The notes under the pieces were generated by a model. The model was given only the letters and a program-made list of their open reading frames with translations, had not been told where the DNA came from and made no database searches. From an uncultured Clostridia bacterium (lineage in GTDB: Bacteria > Bacillota > Clostridia > Christensenellales > Borkfalkiaceae), in assembly GCA_947597925.1 (NCBI GenBank), contig CANQFA010000001.1, forward strand, positions 186,001 to 250,000: a stretch of DNA of 64,000 nucleotides, written 5' to 3'. A program made the translations under genes and the position numbers. Shown in pieces: positions 6,999 through 14,999 of the stretch (the first letter of the stretch is position 1; every line of letters starts with the position of its first letter).

Positions 6999-8996
6999 AT
7001 GGCACGGGAAGGAAGCGTAAAGAAAGAGGAAGAGGGAAGGCGTCCGCGCATCAACTTCCGCCCTCTGCTTTTCTGTGCGCTCGGGCTCGTCTATGGGGTA
7101 TATTTCTACTTCCGCATCCGTATCGGGGGACTTTCCGCCTCCGATTTTTGTTTGCCCGCCGCCCTCCTCCTCGTCTCCCTCTTTCCCATAAGTTGGAAGC
7201 GCGTCCTCGCCCTCTTTGTCGCCGTCCTCGTCTTCGCGGGGGCGGGGGTGGGATTTGCCCATCTCAATGCGGAGCGCTATCTCAGCGGCCCGGAAGAAGG
7301 GGAGTACGCCGTGTCGGGCACCGTGGAGCGGTACACCGTGAAGTCGGGCTACATGCGGGTGCGGCTCACGGCGCTCTCCTTCGACGGGGTGCCCGTGGAC
7401 GGGAAGATGACCCTGAACCTCTCGGGGACCGAGGCGCAGATGGGAGACATCCTCCTCTTCGATGCCAATGTGACGAGAGAGGAGCTACCCATGCCCGAGG
7501 AGGACTGGTCGAAATTTTACGAAGACGTCCGTTACAGCGCCAATTCTTCCACGGCGCAGGTCACGGGGACGACGCGCGATCCCTTCCTCCTCGCGCGCAG
7601 GGCGCTCTTTGCCTCCCTCGATGAAAATATGGGAAAGGAGGAGGCGGCCGTTGCCTATGCCCTCCTCACGGGGGATTCCTCTCATGCGGACGGCGGGCTG
7701 CTCGACGAGATCCGCACGAGCGGCATTGCGCACATCTTCGCCGTCTCGGGCCTGCACATCGGGCTGCTCTTTTCCGTCGTCCTCCTCCTCTTTACCCTCC
7801 CGCTGAAGAGGAAGGCCTTCTTCCCCGCCATCGCGGCAGCCCTCCTCTACACCGCCTTCTGCTCCTTTTCGGTTTCCGCGACCCGCGCGCTCATCATGTG
7901 CGCCGTGCTCGGGGGCTACCGCGTCATCTTCCGCAAATATGACTTCCTGCAGTCCATCTCCCTCGCCGCGGTCTTCGCCCTCTTCGCGTGTCCCGCAGAC
8001 CTCTTTTCGGCGGGATTTCTCCTCTCCTTCGGCGCATGCCTCGGGCTCGCCCTCTTTGCGGGGCCGCTGGGGAGGCTGTTCGGACGCATTCCCCACTTCC
8101 CGCGCTTCCTCTCGGGATATCTCTCCGCCAATCTCTCCGTACAGCTCTTTACATTCCCCGTCCTCCTGCAGACCTTCGGGTACTACTCGGTGTGGGGGTT
8201 TGCCTTTAACCTCGTCGTCATCCCGCTCCTGCCCGTGCTCTTTCTGCCCGTCCTCCTCTGTTCCTTCCTCGCCCTCGCCATCCCGCCCGCGGCGGCAGCC
8301 CTCCTCACGGTGCCCGAGAGCCTCCTCTCCCTCCTGCTCTTCTTCTATGCCCGCTTCGACTTTTCCTTCGCTTTACGCGGTTTCTCCTTGGGCATGGGTG
8401 CCGCCGTTCTCCTCTTCGGACTCGTCATGCTCTCCGAAAAGGTGCGTCTTCGCCGACTGTGGCGTCTCCTCGCGGCGGGCGCTCTCGGGGTGCTCTTTAC
8501 GATCGCTCTCCTTCTCGAAAATGTCGTCTTTACGGGCGTCCGCATCGACGTCCTGTCCACGGAATATGGGATCGCCGCCCTCCTCCGCACCCCCGAAAAC
8601 GCCGTGCTCGTGATGGACGGGGAGGTGGGGCTCGACTCCCTCGAGGACTTTCTGAACCGCCGCTATGCGGGCACGCTCGACGGGGTCTTCGTCCTCTCGG
8701 AGCGCGAGCTGGACGGGATCAACCGCGCCGCCTTCCTCGACACGGAGGCCATCTTTGCCAAGGAGGAGATCGACACGGGGCTGCAATTTTCGCCCGTCCG
8801 CTTCGGGACTGCGCAGACGGTGGGGGAGATGTCCTTCCGCTATGTCACGCGGAGCAACCTCCTCTTCACCGCGGAGGACTTCGTACTCGAGTTCTGCTTC
8901 GGCACTTCGCCCACGGGCAGCGCCGACGGATATCTCGACGAAGCCCCTCAGCCCTTGCATTTTTTCCTGAAAGATGGTATAATGAGAGAGATATGA
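6999..8996 (+). CDS. comEC: ComEC/Rec2-family DNA-uptake channel protein with degenerate C-terminal domain
   Basis: A 665-residue polytopic membrane protein. An N-terminal two-helix region (DUF4131-like) precedes an OB-like segment (EGEYAVSGTVERYTVKSGYMRVRLTA). The Competence domain follows, with its hallmark RTSGIAHIFAVSGLHIGLLFS and many hydrophobic helices to about residue 510. Family members usually end with a metallo-beta-lactamase-like nuclease domain starting DVGQGDA and containing HxDH. Here the region begins VRIDVLSTEYGIAALL, and no HxHxDH motif appears, so that domain is probably inactive. It normally forms the inner-membrane DNA channel in transformation. No other competence genes are visible. 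The stop overlaps the holA start (ATGA). Confidence 0.88.
   Translation: MAREGSVKKEEEGRRPRINFRPLLFCALGLVYGVYFYFRIRIGGLSASDFCLPAALLLVSLFPISWKRVLALFVAVLVFAGAGVGFAHLNAERYLSGPEEGEYAVSGTVERYTVKSGYMRVRLTALSFDGVPVDGKMTLNLSGTEAQMGDILLFDANVTREELPMPEEDWSKFYEDVRYSANSSTAQVTGTTRDPFLLARRALFASLDENMGKEEAAVAYALLTGDSSHADGGLLDEIRTSGIAHIFAVSGLHIGLLFSVVLLLFTLPLKRKAFFPAIAAALLYTAFCSFSVSATRALIMCAVLGGYRVIFRKYDFLQSISLAAVFALFACPADLFSAGFLLSFGACLGLALFAGPLGRLFGRIPHFPRFLSGYLSANLSVQLFTFPVLLQTFGYYSVWGFAFNLVVIPLLPVLFLPVLLCSFLALAIPPAAAALLTVPESLLSLLLFFYARFDFSFALRGFSLGMGAAVLLFGLVMLSEKVRLRRLWRLLAAGALGVLFTIALLLENVVFTGVRIDVLSTEYGIAALLRTPENAVLVMDGEVGLDSLEDFLNRRYAGTLDGVFVLSERELDGINRAAFLDTEAIFAKEEIDTGLQFSPVRFGTAQTVGEMSFRYVTRSNLLFTAEDFVLEFCFGTSPTGSADGYLDEAPQPLHFFLKDGIMREI
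8955..8983 (+). promoter_or_regulatory. Predicted promoter of holA inside the end of comEC
   Basis: TTGCAT, 17-bp spacer, TATAAT. The expected transcription start would be only a few bases before the holA ATG at 8993, leaving the GAGAGAG ribosome site largely out of the transcript. It may be chance, or give a nearly leaderless mRNA. Confidence 0.45.
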
Positions 8997-9976
8997 AATT
9001 CGTCCAACTTGCAAAAAATCTCAAAGAGGAGGGTCTGCAGCCCGCCTACCTCATCGAGGGGGCAGATGCCTACTTCCGCGACCATGCCGTCTCCTCCCTC
9101 AGGAGCGCCTGCGGCCTCACCCAACCCGCACTGAACGACGTGCGCTACGAGGGTGAGGGGATGAAGGGGAAGCTCCCTTCGCTCGCGGCGGAGCTCCGCA
9201 CGGCGCCCTTTTTCGACCAAAAGCGCATCGTTCGGCTGTACGAATTTTATCCGACCGAGACGGAGTGGACGCGCTATCTCGACCCCTATCTGAAAGATCC
9301 CTGTCCCACGACCCTCCTCCTCATCGTCAACGAGGGGAAGAAGAGCTATGCGAAGAAGGGCATCGCCTATGTGGACTGCGGCAAGGAGAGCGAGGAGACC
9401 CTCTCGCGCTGGCTCTTCGGCATGGCGAAGCGGAGGGGCATCGCCATAGACGGGGATGTCGCCTCCCTCATGGTGCGCTACTGCGCCTACGACGCCGCCC
9501 GCATGGACCTCGAACTCAAAAAGCTCGCCCTCCTTCTCGGCGAGGGGGGAAGGGTGACGCGCGCCGTCCTCGACGAGGAGGTCGCAAAGGACGTGGAGTA
9601 CAAGACCTATGAGCTCACACAGGCGGCCTCGGGGAAAAATTTTTCCGCCTTTTCCGAGATCCTGCATGACCTCATGGAGAAGGGGTTCGATGAAAACGAT
9701 GCCCTCTCCGCGCTCGTCTATCACTATCGCAGCCTCACCGAGATCGCGGACATGGGTGCCATGTCCGATGCCGACATCGGGAAAAAGGTGGGGCTTCATC
9801 CCTATGCCGTGAAGAAGAGCCGCGAGGCCGTGCGGCGCATGGGCAGGGCGCGCGCAGAGGAGCTCTACCTCAAGCTCTACCGCCTCTCCGCCGACATGCG
9901 GAGCGGAAAATACTCCAAGGCGGGGGCGCTCAAGGCGGCCGTCGCCGAAATATTTTTCGGAGAAGGGAAAATTTAG
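8993..9976 (+). CDS. holA: DNA polymerase III subunit delta
   Basis: A 327-residue clamp-loader delta subunit, usual length about 330-345. The typical N-terminus (QLAKNLKEEGLQPAYLIEGADAYFRDHAV), the TAPFFDQKRIVRL segment, TTLLLIVNEGKKSYAKKG and the C-terminal helical domain (YKTYELTQAASGKNFSAFSEILHDLME... DNDALSALVYHYRSL) fit HolA. Delta opens the beta sliding clamp. The ORF track begins at 8459 in this frame; the true start is ATG 8993, overlapping the comEC stop by the ATGA arrangement. The comEC-holA order is common in Firmicutes. Confidence 0.93.
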   Translation: MKFVQLAKNLKEEGLQPAYLIEGADAYFRDHAVSSLRSACGLTQPALNDVRYEGEGMKGKLPSLAAELRTAPFFDQKRIVRLYEFYPTETEWTRYLDPYLKDPCPTTLLLIVNEGKKSYAKKGIAYVDCGKESEETLSRWLFGMAKRRGIAIDGDVASLMVRYCAYDAARMDLELKKLALLLGEGGRVTRAVLDEEVAKDVEYKTYELTQAASGKNFSAFSEILHDLMEKGFDENDALSALVYHYRSLTEIADMGAMSDADIGKKVGLHPYAVKKSREAVRRMGRARAEELYLKLYRLSADMRSGKYSKAGALKAAVAEIFFGEGKI

Positions 9977-9987
9977 AACGAAAGCAT

Positions 9988-10016
9988 TTGCCTTGTCGGG
10001 CAAAATCGGCTATAAT
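9988..10016 (+). promoter_or_regulatory. Predicted sigma-A promoter of cdaA operon
   Basis: TTGCCT, 17-bp spacer, TATAAT. The resulting leader contains a compact hairpin (CCCGTGCG-CC-CGCACGGG, 10027-10044) just before the GGAG ribosome binding site of cdaA. Confidence 0.75.
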
Positions 10017-10060
10017 GGAATATACGCCCGTGCGCCCGCACGGGAAAAAGGAGTCAGTCT

Positions 10061-10894
10061 ATGCGAGATCTTCAGACGGTCTGGGAGGGGATCGTATCCG
10101 TCTTCCGAAACCTTGAGTGGATCATGGCGGTGGAGCTCGTGCTCATGGCCGTCATCATCTATCTCGTTCTCCGCACCCTGTGGGAGAACAATGCGCGCCG
10201 CTTTATCTTCGCTTACATCGCCCTCATCGTGGGCATGGGTGCCATCACGCTCTTCTCCCCGCGCTTCAATGTCAATTCGTTTTTCCTCTTCTTCCTGCTC
10301 ATCTCCCTCTTCTTCCTCTTCCTCTTCAATGTGGAGATCAAGCGGAGCATCTGGAACACGGGAAGGCGGGCCTCCATGACCGCATCTACGGCGTCCAATG
10401 CCAAGATGACGGCCGTCGCCGCCCGTGCCGACGAGTATGTGAACAGCATCGTCAAGGCGGTGCAGAATATGTCCAAAAACGATGTGGGCGCCCTCATCGT
10501 CCTCTCCGACGGCAACCTGCCCAAGACGGTCGTGGAGAGCGGCGTCTCCCTCGATGCCCGCATCTCAAGCCAGCTCATCGAGGGCATCTTCATCCCGAAG
10601 GCCCCCCTGCACGACGGCGCCATGGTCATCTACGGAGACCATATCCAGGCGGCGGGGTGCTTCCTGCCCCTCAGCCAAAAGGACTTCCCGAAGGACTACG
10701 GGACCCGCCACCGCGCGGGCATCGGCATCACCGAAGTCGCCGATGTCTCCACCATCATCGTGTCCGAGGAGACGGGCATCGTGTCCGTGGTCAAGCGCGG
10801 CGAGATCACCCGCTATGTGGACTCCGAGGGCCTCAAGCGCTTTTTGAAGGAATACTACTGGAAAGAATTTAATGCGGAGGGCAAGAAGGCATGA
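10061..10894 (+). CDS. cdaA: Diadenylate cyclase CdaA
   Basis: A 277-residue membrane diadenylate cyclase making the second messenger c-di-AMP from two ATP. Three hydrophobic helices occupy about residues 21-92 (VELVLMAVIIYLVLRTL; IFAYIALIVGMGAITLF; FFLFFLLISLFFLFLF). The DAC domain follows with both catalytic motifs intact: HDGAMVI (DGA 185-187) and GTRHRAGIG (RHR 216-218). In Firmicutes cdaA is normally followed by cdaR and glmM. Here it is followed, with an ATGA overlap, by a 37-codon gene resembling only the CdaR N-terminus. c-di-AMP controls potassium and osmolyte transport and cell-wall homeostasis. Confidence 0.95.
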   Translation: MRDLQTVWEGIVSVFRNLEWIMAVELVLMAVIIYLVLRTLWENNARRFIFAYIALIVGMGAITLFSPRFNVNSFFLFFLLISLFFLFLFNVEIKRSIWNTGRRASMTASTASNAKMTAVAARADEYVNSIVKAVQNMSKNDVGALIVLSDGNLPKTVVESGVSLDARISSQLIEGIFIPKAPLHDGAMVIYGDHIQAAGCFLPLSQKDFPKDYGTRHRAGIGITEVADVSTIIVSEETGIVSVVKRGEITRYVDSEGLKRFLKEYYWKEFNAEGKKA

Positions 10895-11004
10895 AGTTCG
10901 TCGACTTTCTCAAAAAACTCTTTACGCGCAATATCCCCTTTAAGCTGCTTGCGCTCGTTCTCGCCGCACTCTGCGTGATCGTGATCCACGCATTTGCCGC
11001 ATGA
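10891..11004 (+). CDS. 37-aa single-TM micropeptide resembling the N-terminus of CdaR/YbbR
   Basis: Too short for the ORF track. It starts with ATG inside the cdaA stop (ATGA) and its stop overlaps the next gene's ATG in the same way, so it is locked into translational coupling on both sides. It encodes MKFVDFLKKLFTRNIPFKLL, then one hydrophobic helix (ALVLAALCVIVIHAFA). A short basic cytosolic segment plus one TM is exactly how CdaR (YbbR-domain) proteins begin, but none of the extracytoplasmic YbbR domains follow. I infer a degenerate or specialised CdaR that could still contact the CdaA membrane region. An alternative is a coupling leader peptide for the DUF1015 gene. Confidence 0.7.
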   Translation: MKFVDFLKKLFTRNIPFKLLALVLAALCVIVIHAFAA

Positions 11005-12122
11005 GAGGCGGCTGTCTCACGGTGCCCCGCGTCCTCCTTCCGCGGGCGGAGTTCGAGAGATGGGCAGTGCCCGCCGCGGATGCCTGTGACCGTGCGGCAT
11101 GGCAGCGGATCGGACAGGAGACGGGAGAGGCTCCCTCTGCCCTCCGCCTCATCGTGCCCGACGCCCTTGCCGAAGAGGAGGATTGCTTCCGCGAAGCGGG
11201 GGAGACCGCGTGGTACTATCTCGAGGAAAATATCCTCGAAAAGCTCAACCGCGGCTTTATCCTGACCGAGCGCATCATGGGCGGAGAGGTAAGGCGGGGG
11301 ATCCTGGCGACTTTTGACCTCGAGGACATCGGAGAGGGCAAGACGGTGAACCTGACCGAGGAGATCGACCCCGCTCTGCTTGAAAACGGGCTCGCCCTTC
11401 GCCGCGCCTCCGTGCTCGAGTTTCCGCACGCCGTCCTCCTCTACCGCGACAAGCACGACAAGATCATGAAAAATCTCATGAAGGAGGACCTCGAGGAGCT
11501 CTATCGCTTCGACCTCATGGAGGACGGAGGCAAGCTGCGCGGGTACTACCTTCCCGAGGATCTCTCGCTCGAGGTTGCGGCGGCGCTCGATTCGAGTCTC
11601 CGCACGCGGTTCGCCGTCCTCGAGGGCAACCAGTCGGTGGCGGCGGCAAAGGCATACTGGGAGGAGCTCAAGCCCTCTCTCACAGACGAGGAGCGTTACT
11701 ATCACCCCGCACGCTACATGCTCGCGGAGTTTACCAACCTGTACACCACCGAGATCTTCCCCGTCCATCGCCTCGTCACGGAAATAGACCGTGAGGCGCT
11801 CGCCTCCTTCCTCGCAAAGGAAGTGCGGGGCAAGCGGACGGGAAATCTCTTTTCCCTCGCGGGGGGAAGCCCCGCCGCCGTGCTGAAGGCAGATGCCGCC
11901 CTCTCGCGCTATCTGCGCGCAAACGGCGGGAGGGTCGCCTATCTCGAGAGCGAAGAGGAGCTCGCGGCCCGCGCGAAGGAGGAGGATTCCTTCGGTATCG
12001 TGCTGAAGCCCGTAGACCGAGAGGATCTCTTCGGTTTGGAGAAATTTCCGAAGAAGGCCTTTTCACTCGGGAAGGGGCGCAAGCGGTACTGCCTCGAGGG
12101 CAGGGAGATAAGTTATGATTAA
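11001..12122 (+). CDS. DUF1015 family protein
   Basis: A 373-residue protein matching the DUF1015 family in several places: RRGILATFDLEDIGEGKTVNLTEE, then VLEGNQSVAAAKAYWEELK (the family usually has DGNHSLATAKA) and HPARYMLAEFTNLYTTEIFPVHRLVT. Function of the family is not established; it is proposed to be cytosolic and possibly phosphoserine-metabolism related. The GNH to GNQ change at the conserved histidine may matter for activity. It overlaps the micropeptide upstream and aspartokinase downstream (8 bases), so it is translated as part of the cdaA operon. Confidence 0.8.
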   Translation: MRGGCLTVPRVLLPRAEFERWAVPAADACDRAAWQRIGQETGEAPSALRLIVPDALAEEEDCFREAGETAWYYLEENILEKLNRGFILTERIMGGEVRRGILATFDLEDIGEGKTVNLTEEIDPALLENGLALRRASVLEFPHAVLLYRDKHDKIMKNLMKEDLEELYRFDLMEDGGKLRGYYLPEDLSLEVAAALDSSLRTRFAVLEGNQSVAAAKAYWEELKPSLTDEERYYHPARYMLAEFTNLYTTEIFPVHRLVTEIDREALASFLAKEVRGKRTGNLFSLAGGSPAAVLKADAALSRYLRANGGRVAYLESEEELAARAKEEDSFGIVLKPVDREDLFGLEKFPKKAFSLGKGRKRYCLEGREISYD

Positions 12123-13434
12123 GGTCTGCAAATTCGGCGGGACGTCCATGGCGGACGGCACCACCCTCGCGCGCATCGGGAAAATAGTAGAGGCAGACCC
12201 CGCGCGGAAGTTTCTCGTGGTGTCCGCGCCCGGCAAGCGCTACAGCGGCGATTCCAAGGTGACCGATCTCCTCATCGAACTGCACCGAGAGCTCGAAGGA
12301 GGGGGGCATGTCGGGGAGATCTATGAAAAAATCGCCCGCCGCTTCCTCTCCATGGGCGAAGAGCTGGGCCTTAAGGGGGAGGTGGAAGCCCTCCTCGAGG
12401 AGACGAAGGAGGACATCCTCCGCGAAAAAAAGTATGACTTTACCCTCTCGCGCGGGGAGTACCTCGCGGGGAAGGTGGCCGCGCGCTATCTCGGCATTTC
12501 CTTTGTCGACGCCCGCGAAGTCATTCGGTTCGGCGAAAACGGCAGAGTGGACGCGGAGCGCACCTACGCCCTCCTCCGGAATGCCCTACAGGGGCTCGAG
12601 CGGGCGGTCATCGCGGGCTTCTACGGCGAAGATGCCGCGGGCAACGTGAAGATCTTTTCACGCGGCGGAAGCGATGTGACGGGCGCCATCGTGGCGCGGG
12701 CGGTGCATGCCGACCTCTATGAGAACTGGACGGACGTCTCGGGCTTTCTCGCCTGCGACCCCCGCATCGTGCCCTCGCCCGCAAGGATCCGCTCCCTCTC
12801 CTATAAGGAGCTGCGCGAGCTCTCCTACATGGGCGCCAATGTCCTGCACAGCGAGTCCATCTTTCCCGTGCGCGAGGCCGATATCCCCATCCGCATCCTG
12901 AATACCTTCCGTCCCGAAGACGAGGGGACGCTCATCCTTCCCGCGCCCGATGCCTCGGGCGCCCTCCGACCCGTCACGGGGATCGCGGGCAAGAAAAATT
13001 TTACCGTCATCTTCCTCGAGAAGTCCCTCATGAATGCGGAGATAGGCTTTGCCTACCGCGTGCTCGACGTCCTCTTCCGCCACGGCATCTCCTTCGAACA
13101 CATGCCCTCGGGCATTGATACCATGTCCTTTGTCATCGACAGCGAGGAGCTCTCGGGTGGTACGCTCGAGGAGGTGGAGCGGGAGATCGAGGAGGCAGTC
13201 CATCCCGACAAGATCTCCGTCTTTTCCGATGTCGCCCTCATCGCCGTCGTGGGACACGGCATGAGCCGCACGGTCGGCACGGCGGCCCGCCTCTTTTCCG
13301 CCATCGCCAATACGGGCGTCAACGTGCGCATGATCGATCAGGGCTCCTCCGAGCTCAATATCATCGTGGGTGTGGACAACATGCACTATGAGCGCACCGT
13401 GCGCGCCGTCTACGAGGAATTTTTCAAGAAATAA
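12115..13434 (+). CDS. Aspartate kinase
   Basis: A 439-residue aspartokinase, catalysing ATP-dependent phosphorylation of aspartate, the first step to lysine, threonine, methionine and diaminopimelate. The amino-acid kinase domain begins IKVCKFGGTSMADG and includes FSRGGSDVTGAIVARAVHADLYENWTDVSGF. Two ACT domains follow (FTVIFLEKSLMNAEIGFAYRVLDVLFRHGI; ALIAVVGHGMSRTVGTAARLFSAIANTGVNVRMIDQGSSELNIIVGV) that normally bind the feedback inhibitor. It overlaps the end of the DUF1015 gene and closes the operon before a strong terminator. Confidence 0.96.
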   Translation: MIKVCKFGGTSMADGTTLARIGKIVEADPARKFLVVSAPGKRYSGDSKVTDLLIELHRELEGGGHVGEIYEKIARRFLSMGEELGLKGEVEALLEETKEDILREKKYDFTLSRGEYLAGKVAARYLGISFVDAREVIRFGENGRVDAERTYALLRNALQGLERAVIAGFYGEDAAGNVKIFSRGGSDVTGAIVARAVHADLYENWTDVSGFLACDPRIVPSPARIRSLSYKELRELSYMGANVLHSESIFPVREADIPIRILNTFRPEDEGTLILPAPDASGALRPVTGIAGKKNFTVIFLEKSLMNAEIGFAYRVLDVLFRHGISFEHMPSGIDTMSFVIDSEELSGGTLEEVEREIEEAVHPDKISVFSDVALIAVVGHGMSRTVGTAARLFSAIANTGVNVRMIDQGSSELNIIVGVDNMHYERTVRAVYEEFFKK

Positions 13435-13449
13435 CCACATGGGTATCAA

Positions 13450-13478
13450 AAAACGCCGCTTCGGAGAAGCGGCGTTTT
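13450..13478. terminator. Bidirectional terminator between aspartokinase and YwaF-like gene
   Basis: AAAACGCCGCTTC-GGA-GAAGCGGCGTTTT, a perfect 13-bp stem with A/T flanks, between convergent genes. It is preceded by the recurrent ACATGGGTATCAAAAA motif. Confidence 0.9.
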
Positions 13479-13479
13479 G

Positions 13480-14352
13480 TCATTTCACTTGAGTTTTTTT
13501 CTTTCGGAAGAGCTTTCGGAGGTCGGCGGCGAAGCGCCTGTGGTCTACGAGAATGCCGATGAGGAGGGAGAGCAGGGCGAGCAGGAGATACATGGGGATG
13601 GCGTACCAGAGGAGGGGCGTATACGGGCGGGTCCCGTCGCCGAGGAAGACGGGCGGCGTAAAGGCCTCGAGGACGGGCGTGACCCATTCGAACCCCTTGG
13701 GCGGGGCGGGATGCATCACCCAGCAGGGGTTGAGCGAATAGAGGGTCTCGAAGAGGGACCCCGTGCCTTTCCCCACGAGGCCGAGCGAGACGCAGATGAC
13801 GGCATTCATGAGGATGAGGATGAGGAGCCCGAAAAAGAAGAGGGGCACGAAGGCAAAGCGCCTGTACGAGAGCTCGGTGAGTCCCCACAGGGCGGGCAGG
13901 ATGGAGGTCGTGATGAGGAGCACGTGGCAGACATAGAAGCGGAGCACCTCCCACGAGAAGACATCTTGCCCCGAAAACCAGAAGGGGACGACGACGGCGA
14001 GCAGGGGTCCCGCCGTGCCGACATAGACGAGGGCGTCGCGCAGGGCGCCCTTTCCGAAGAAGAAGATGAAGGGAGAGAGGAGGATGAGGCTCGCGCAGAC
14101 ATTGTAGCAGGTATTCTGATAGGTAAAGCCCTGCCCATAGAGATGGGGCCAGACGAAGGATTTGAGGAGATGCTGCTCGATATTGAGGAGCATGAGGACG
14201 AGGAGGACTGCCTTTTTCGTGCGCGCGGAGCGCTTGCGGAAGAGGAAGTAGATCCCGACGACAAACCCCGCCGAAAGGAGCAGGCAGACGAAATAGGGCA
14301 GGGACAGAAAGTTCAGTTTCAAAAGTGCCTCCGAGGGGGTACCTTCGGACAT
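13480..14352 (-). CDS. YwaF/TIGR02206-like polytopic membrane protein
   Basis: A 290-residue protein with about seven hydrophobic helices. Features fit the YwaF (TIGR02206) group: conserved small polar/aromatic segments such as WPHLYGQGFTYQNTCYNVCASLILLSPF, and a late WYAIPMYLLLALLSLLIG helix before a basic C-terminus. Function is unknown. I place the start at ATG 14352 because the predicted promoter TTGACT-17-TATAAT overlaps the alternative upstream ATG (14382), which would therefore lie at or before the transcription start. The reverse-strand ribosome site (GGCGG) is poor. The gene faces aspartokinase across a shared terminator. Confidence 0.7.
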   Translation of the reverse strand: MSEGTPSEALLKLNFLSLPYFVCLLLSAGFVVGIYFLFRKRSARTKKAVLLVLMLLNIEQHLLKSFVWPHLYGQGFTYQNTCYNVCASLILLSPFIFFFGKGALRDALVYVGTAGPLLAVVVPFWFSGQDVFSWEVLRFYVCHVLLITTSILPALWGLTELSYRRFAFVPLFFFGLLILILMNAVICVSLGLVGKGTGSLFETLYSLNPCWVMHPAPPKGFEWVTPVLEAFTPPVFLGDGTRPYTPLLWYAIPMYLLLALLSLLIGILVDHRRFAADLRKLFRKKKTQVK

Positions 14353-14380
14353 GGTACCGCCAAAAAACGTGTGTAGTTTC

Positions 14381-14409
14381 ATTATAACGAAAGGGCGCGC
14401 AAAAGTCAA
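14381..14409 (-). promoter_or_regulatory. Predicted promoter of YwaF-like gene
   Basis: Reverse strand TTGACT, 17-bp spacer, TATAAT. The -35 box lies in the loop of the hairpin that terminates the upstream nitroreductase gene. Confidence 0.7.
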
Positions 14410-14426
14410 CCGCTTTGCACGCCCTT
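14391..14426. terminator. Terminator after nitroreductase locus, overlapping next promoter
   Basis: Eleven-base arms GGGCGCGCAAA and TTTGCACGCCC pair with one G-U wobble, giving A/T runs on both sides. On the reverse strand it follows the nitroreductase stop, and its loop and 3' arm contain the -35 and spacer of the following gene. Confidence 0.65.
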
Positions 14427-14431
14427 TTTCT

Positions 14432-14973
14432 TTACTTGAGGAGGGTAAAGGTCTTTTCGAGTGGTTTTCGCTTCTTTTCGCGCACGGGGTAGTCCTCGGC
14501 GGGATAGCCGAGGGCGACGACCTCGGGGATGATGACCTCTTTTCCGAGCCCCAGCAGGGTGCGGAGGGCCTCTTCGTCCCGCCAGCCGAGGATGCACGAC
14601 CCCACGCCCGCGCTCTCCGCCGCGAGGACGAGGTGGGCGGTGAGGATGCCGAGGTCATTCTTTACGAACTCATTTTCCCGCAGCACTTCGCCCGCCCGCA
14701 TGATCCCGCCGCTCTTGTCCGAGGCGACGACGATGAGCGCCGAGGCGCGGGAGACGAACTTATTCATGCCCATCCTTTGGAGTGTCTTTGCAACCTCCGC
14801 ACGCCTCTCGCCCATGACGGCGACGAGCTGCCACGGCTGGGCATTCATGGCGGAGGGGGCGAGGAGCGCCACGCGGCAGATCTCGCTTATGACCTCTTCG
14901 GGCACTACCATGTCCGAAAACTCCCTGCAGCCTGCCGCTTTAAGTACAGAGTTTCAAGTTCCTTTAAGTCCAT
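14432..14973 (-). pseudogene. Nitroreductase family protein, N-terminal single-base frameshift
   Basis: The intact downstream frame (from 14911 in the ORF track) begins VVPEEVISEICRVALLAPSAMNAQPW, a nitroreductase missing its first 25 or so residues. In another frame just upstream, AAGGAGAT and ATG 14973 open MDLKELETLYLKRQ, the normal family N-terminus. The two join perfectly if one base is restored between 14932 and 14931: CAG-GCTGC becomes CAG-AGC-TGC, giving KRQSCREFSD, the FMN-contacting R-S-x-R-x-F motif. With that base the gene would be 543 nt (180 aa). So either a recent loss of one A inactivated it or this is an assembly error. The remaining ORF alone would lack the FMN phosphate-binding segment. 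It follows the lipase-like gene by 26 bases. Confidence 0.8.
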
Positions 14974-14999
14974 ATCGATCTCCTTTTCGGAAAAATTTT

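Noticed and set aside
14391-14426. Ordinary terminator only
   Set aside because: The TTGACT-17-TATAAT promoter of the next gene overlaps it, so it is reported as both.
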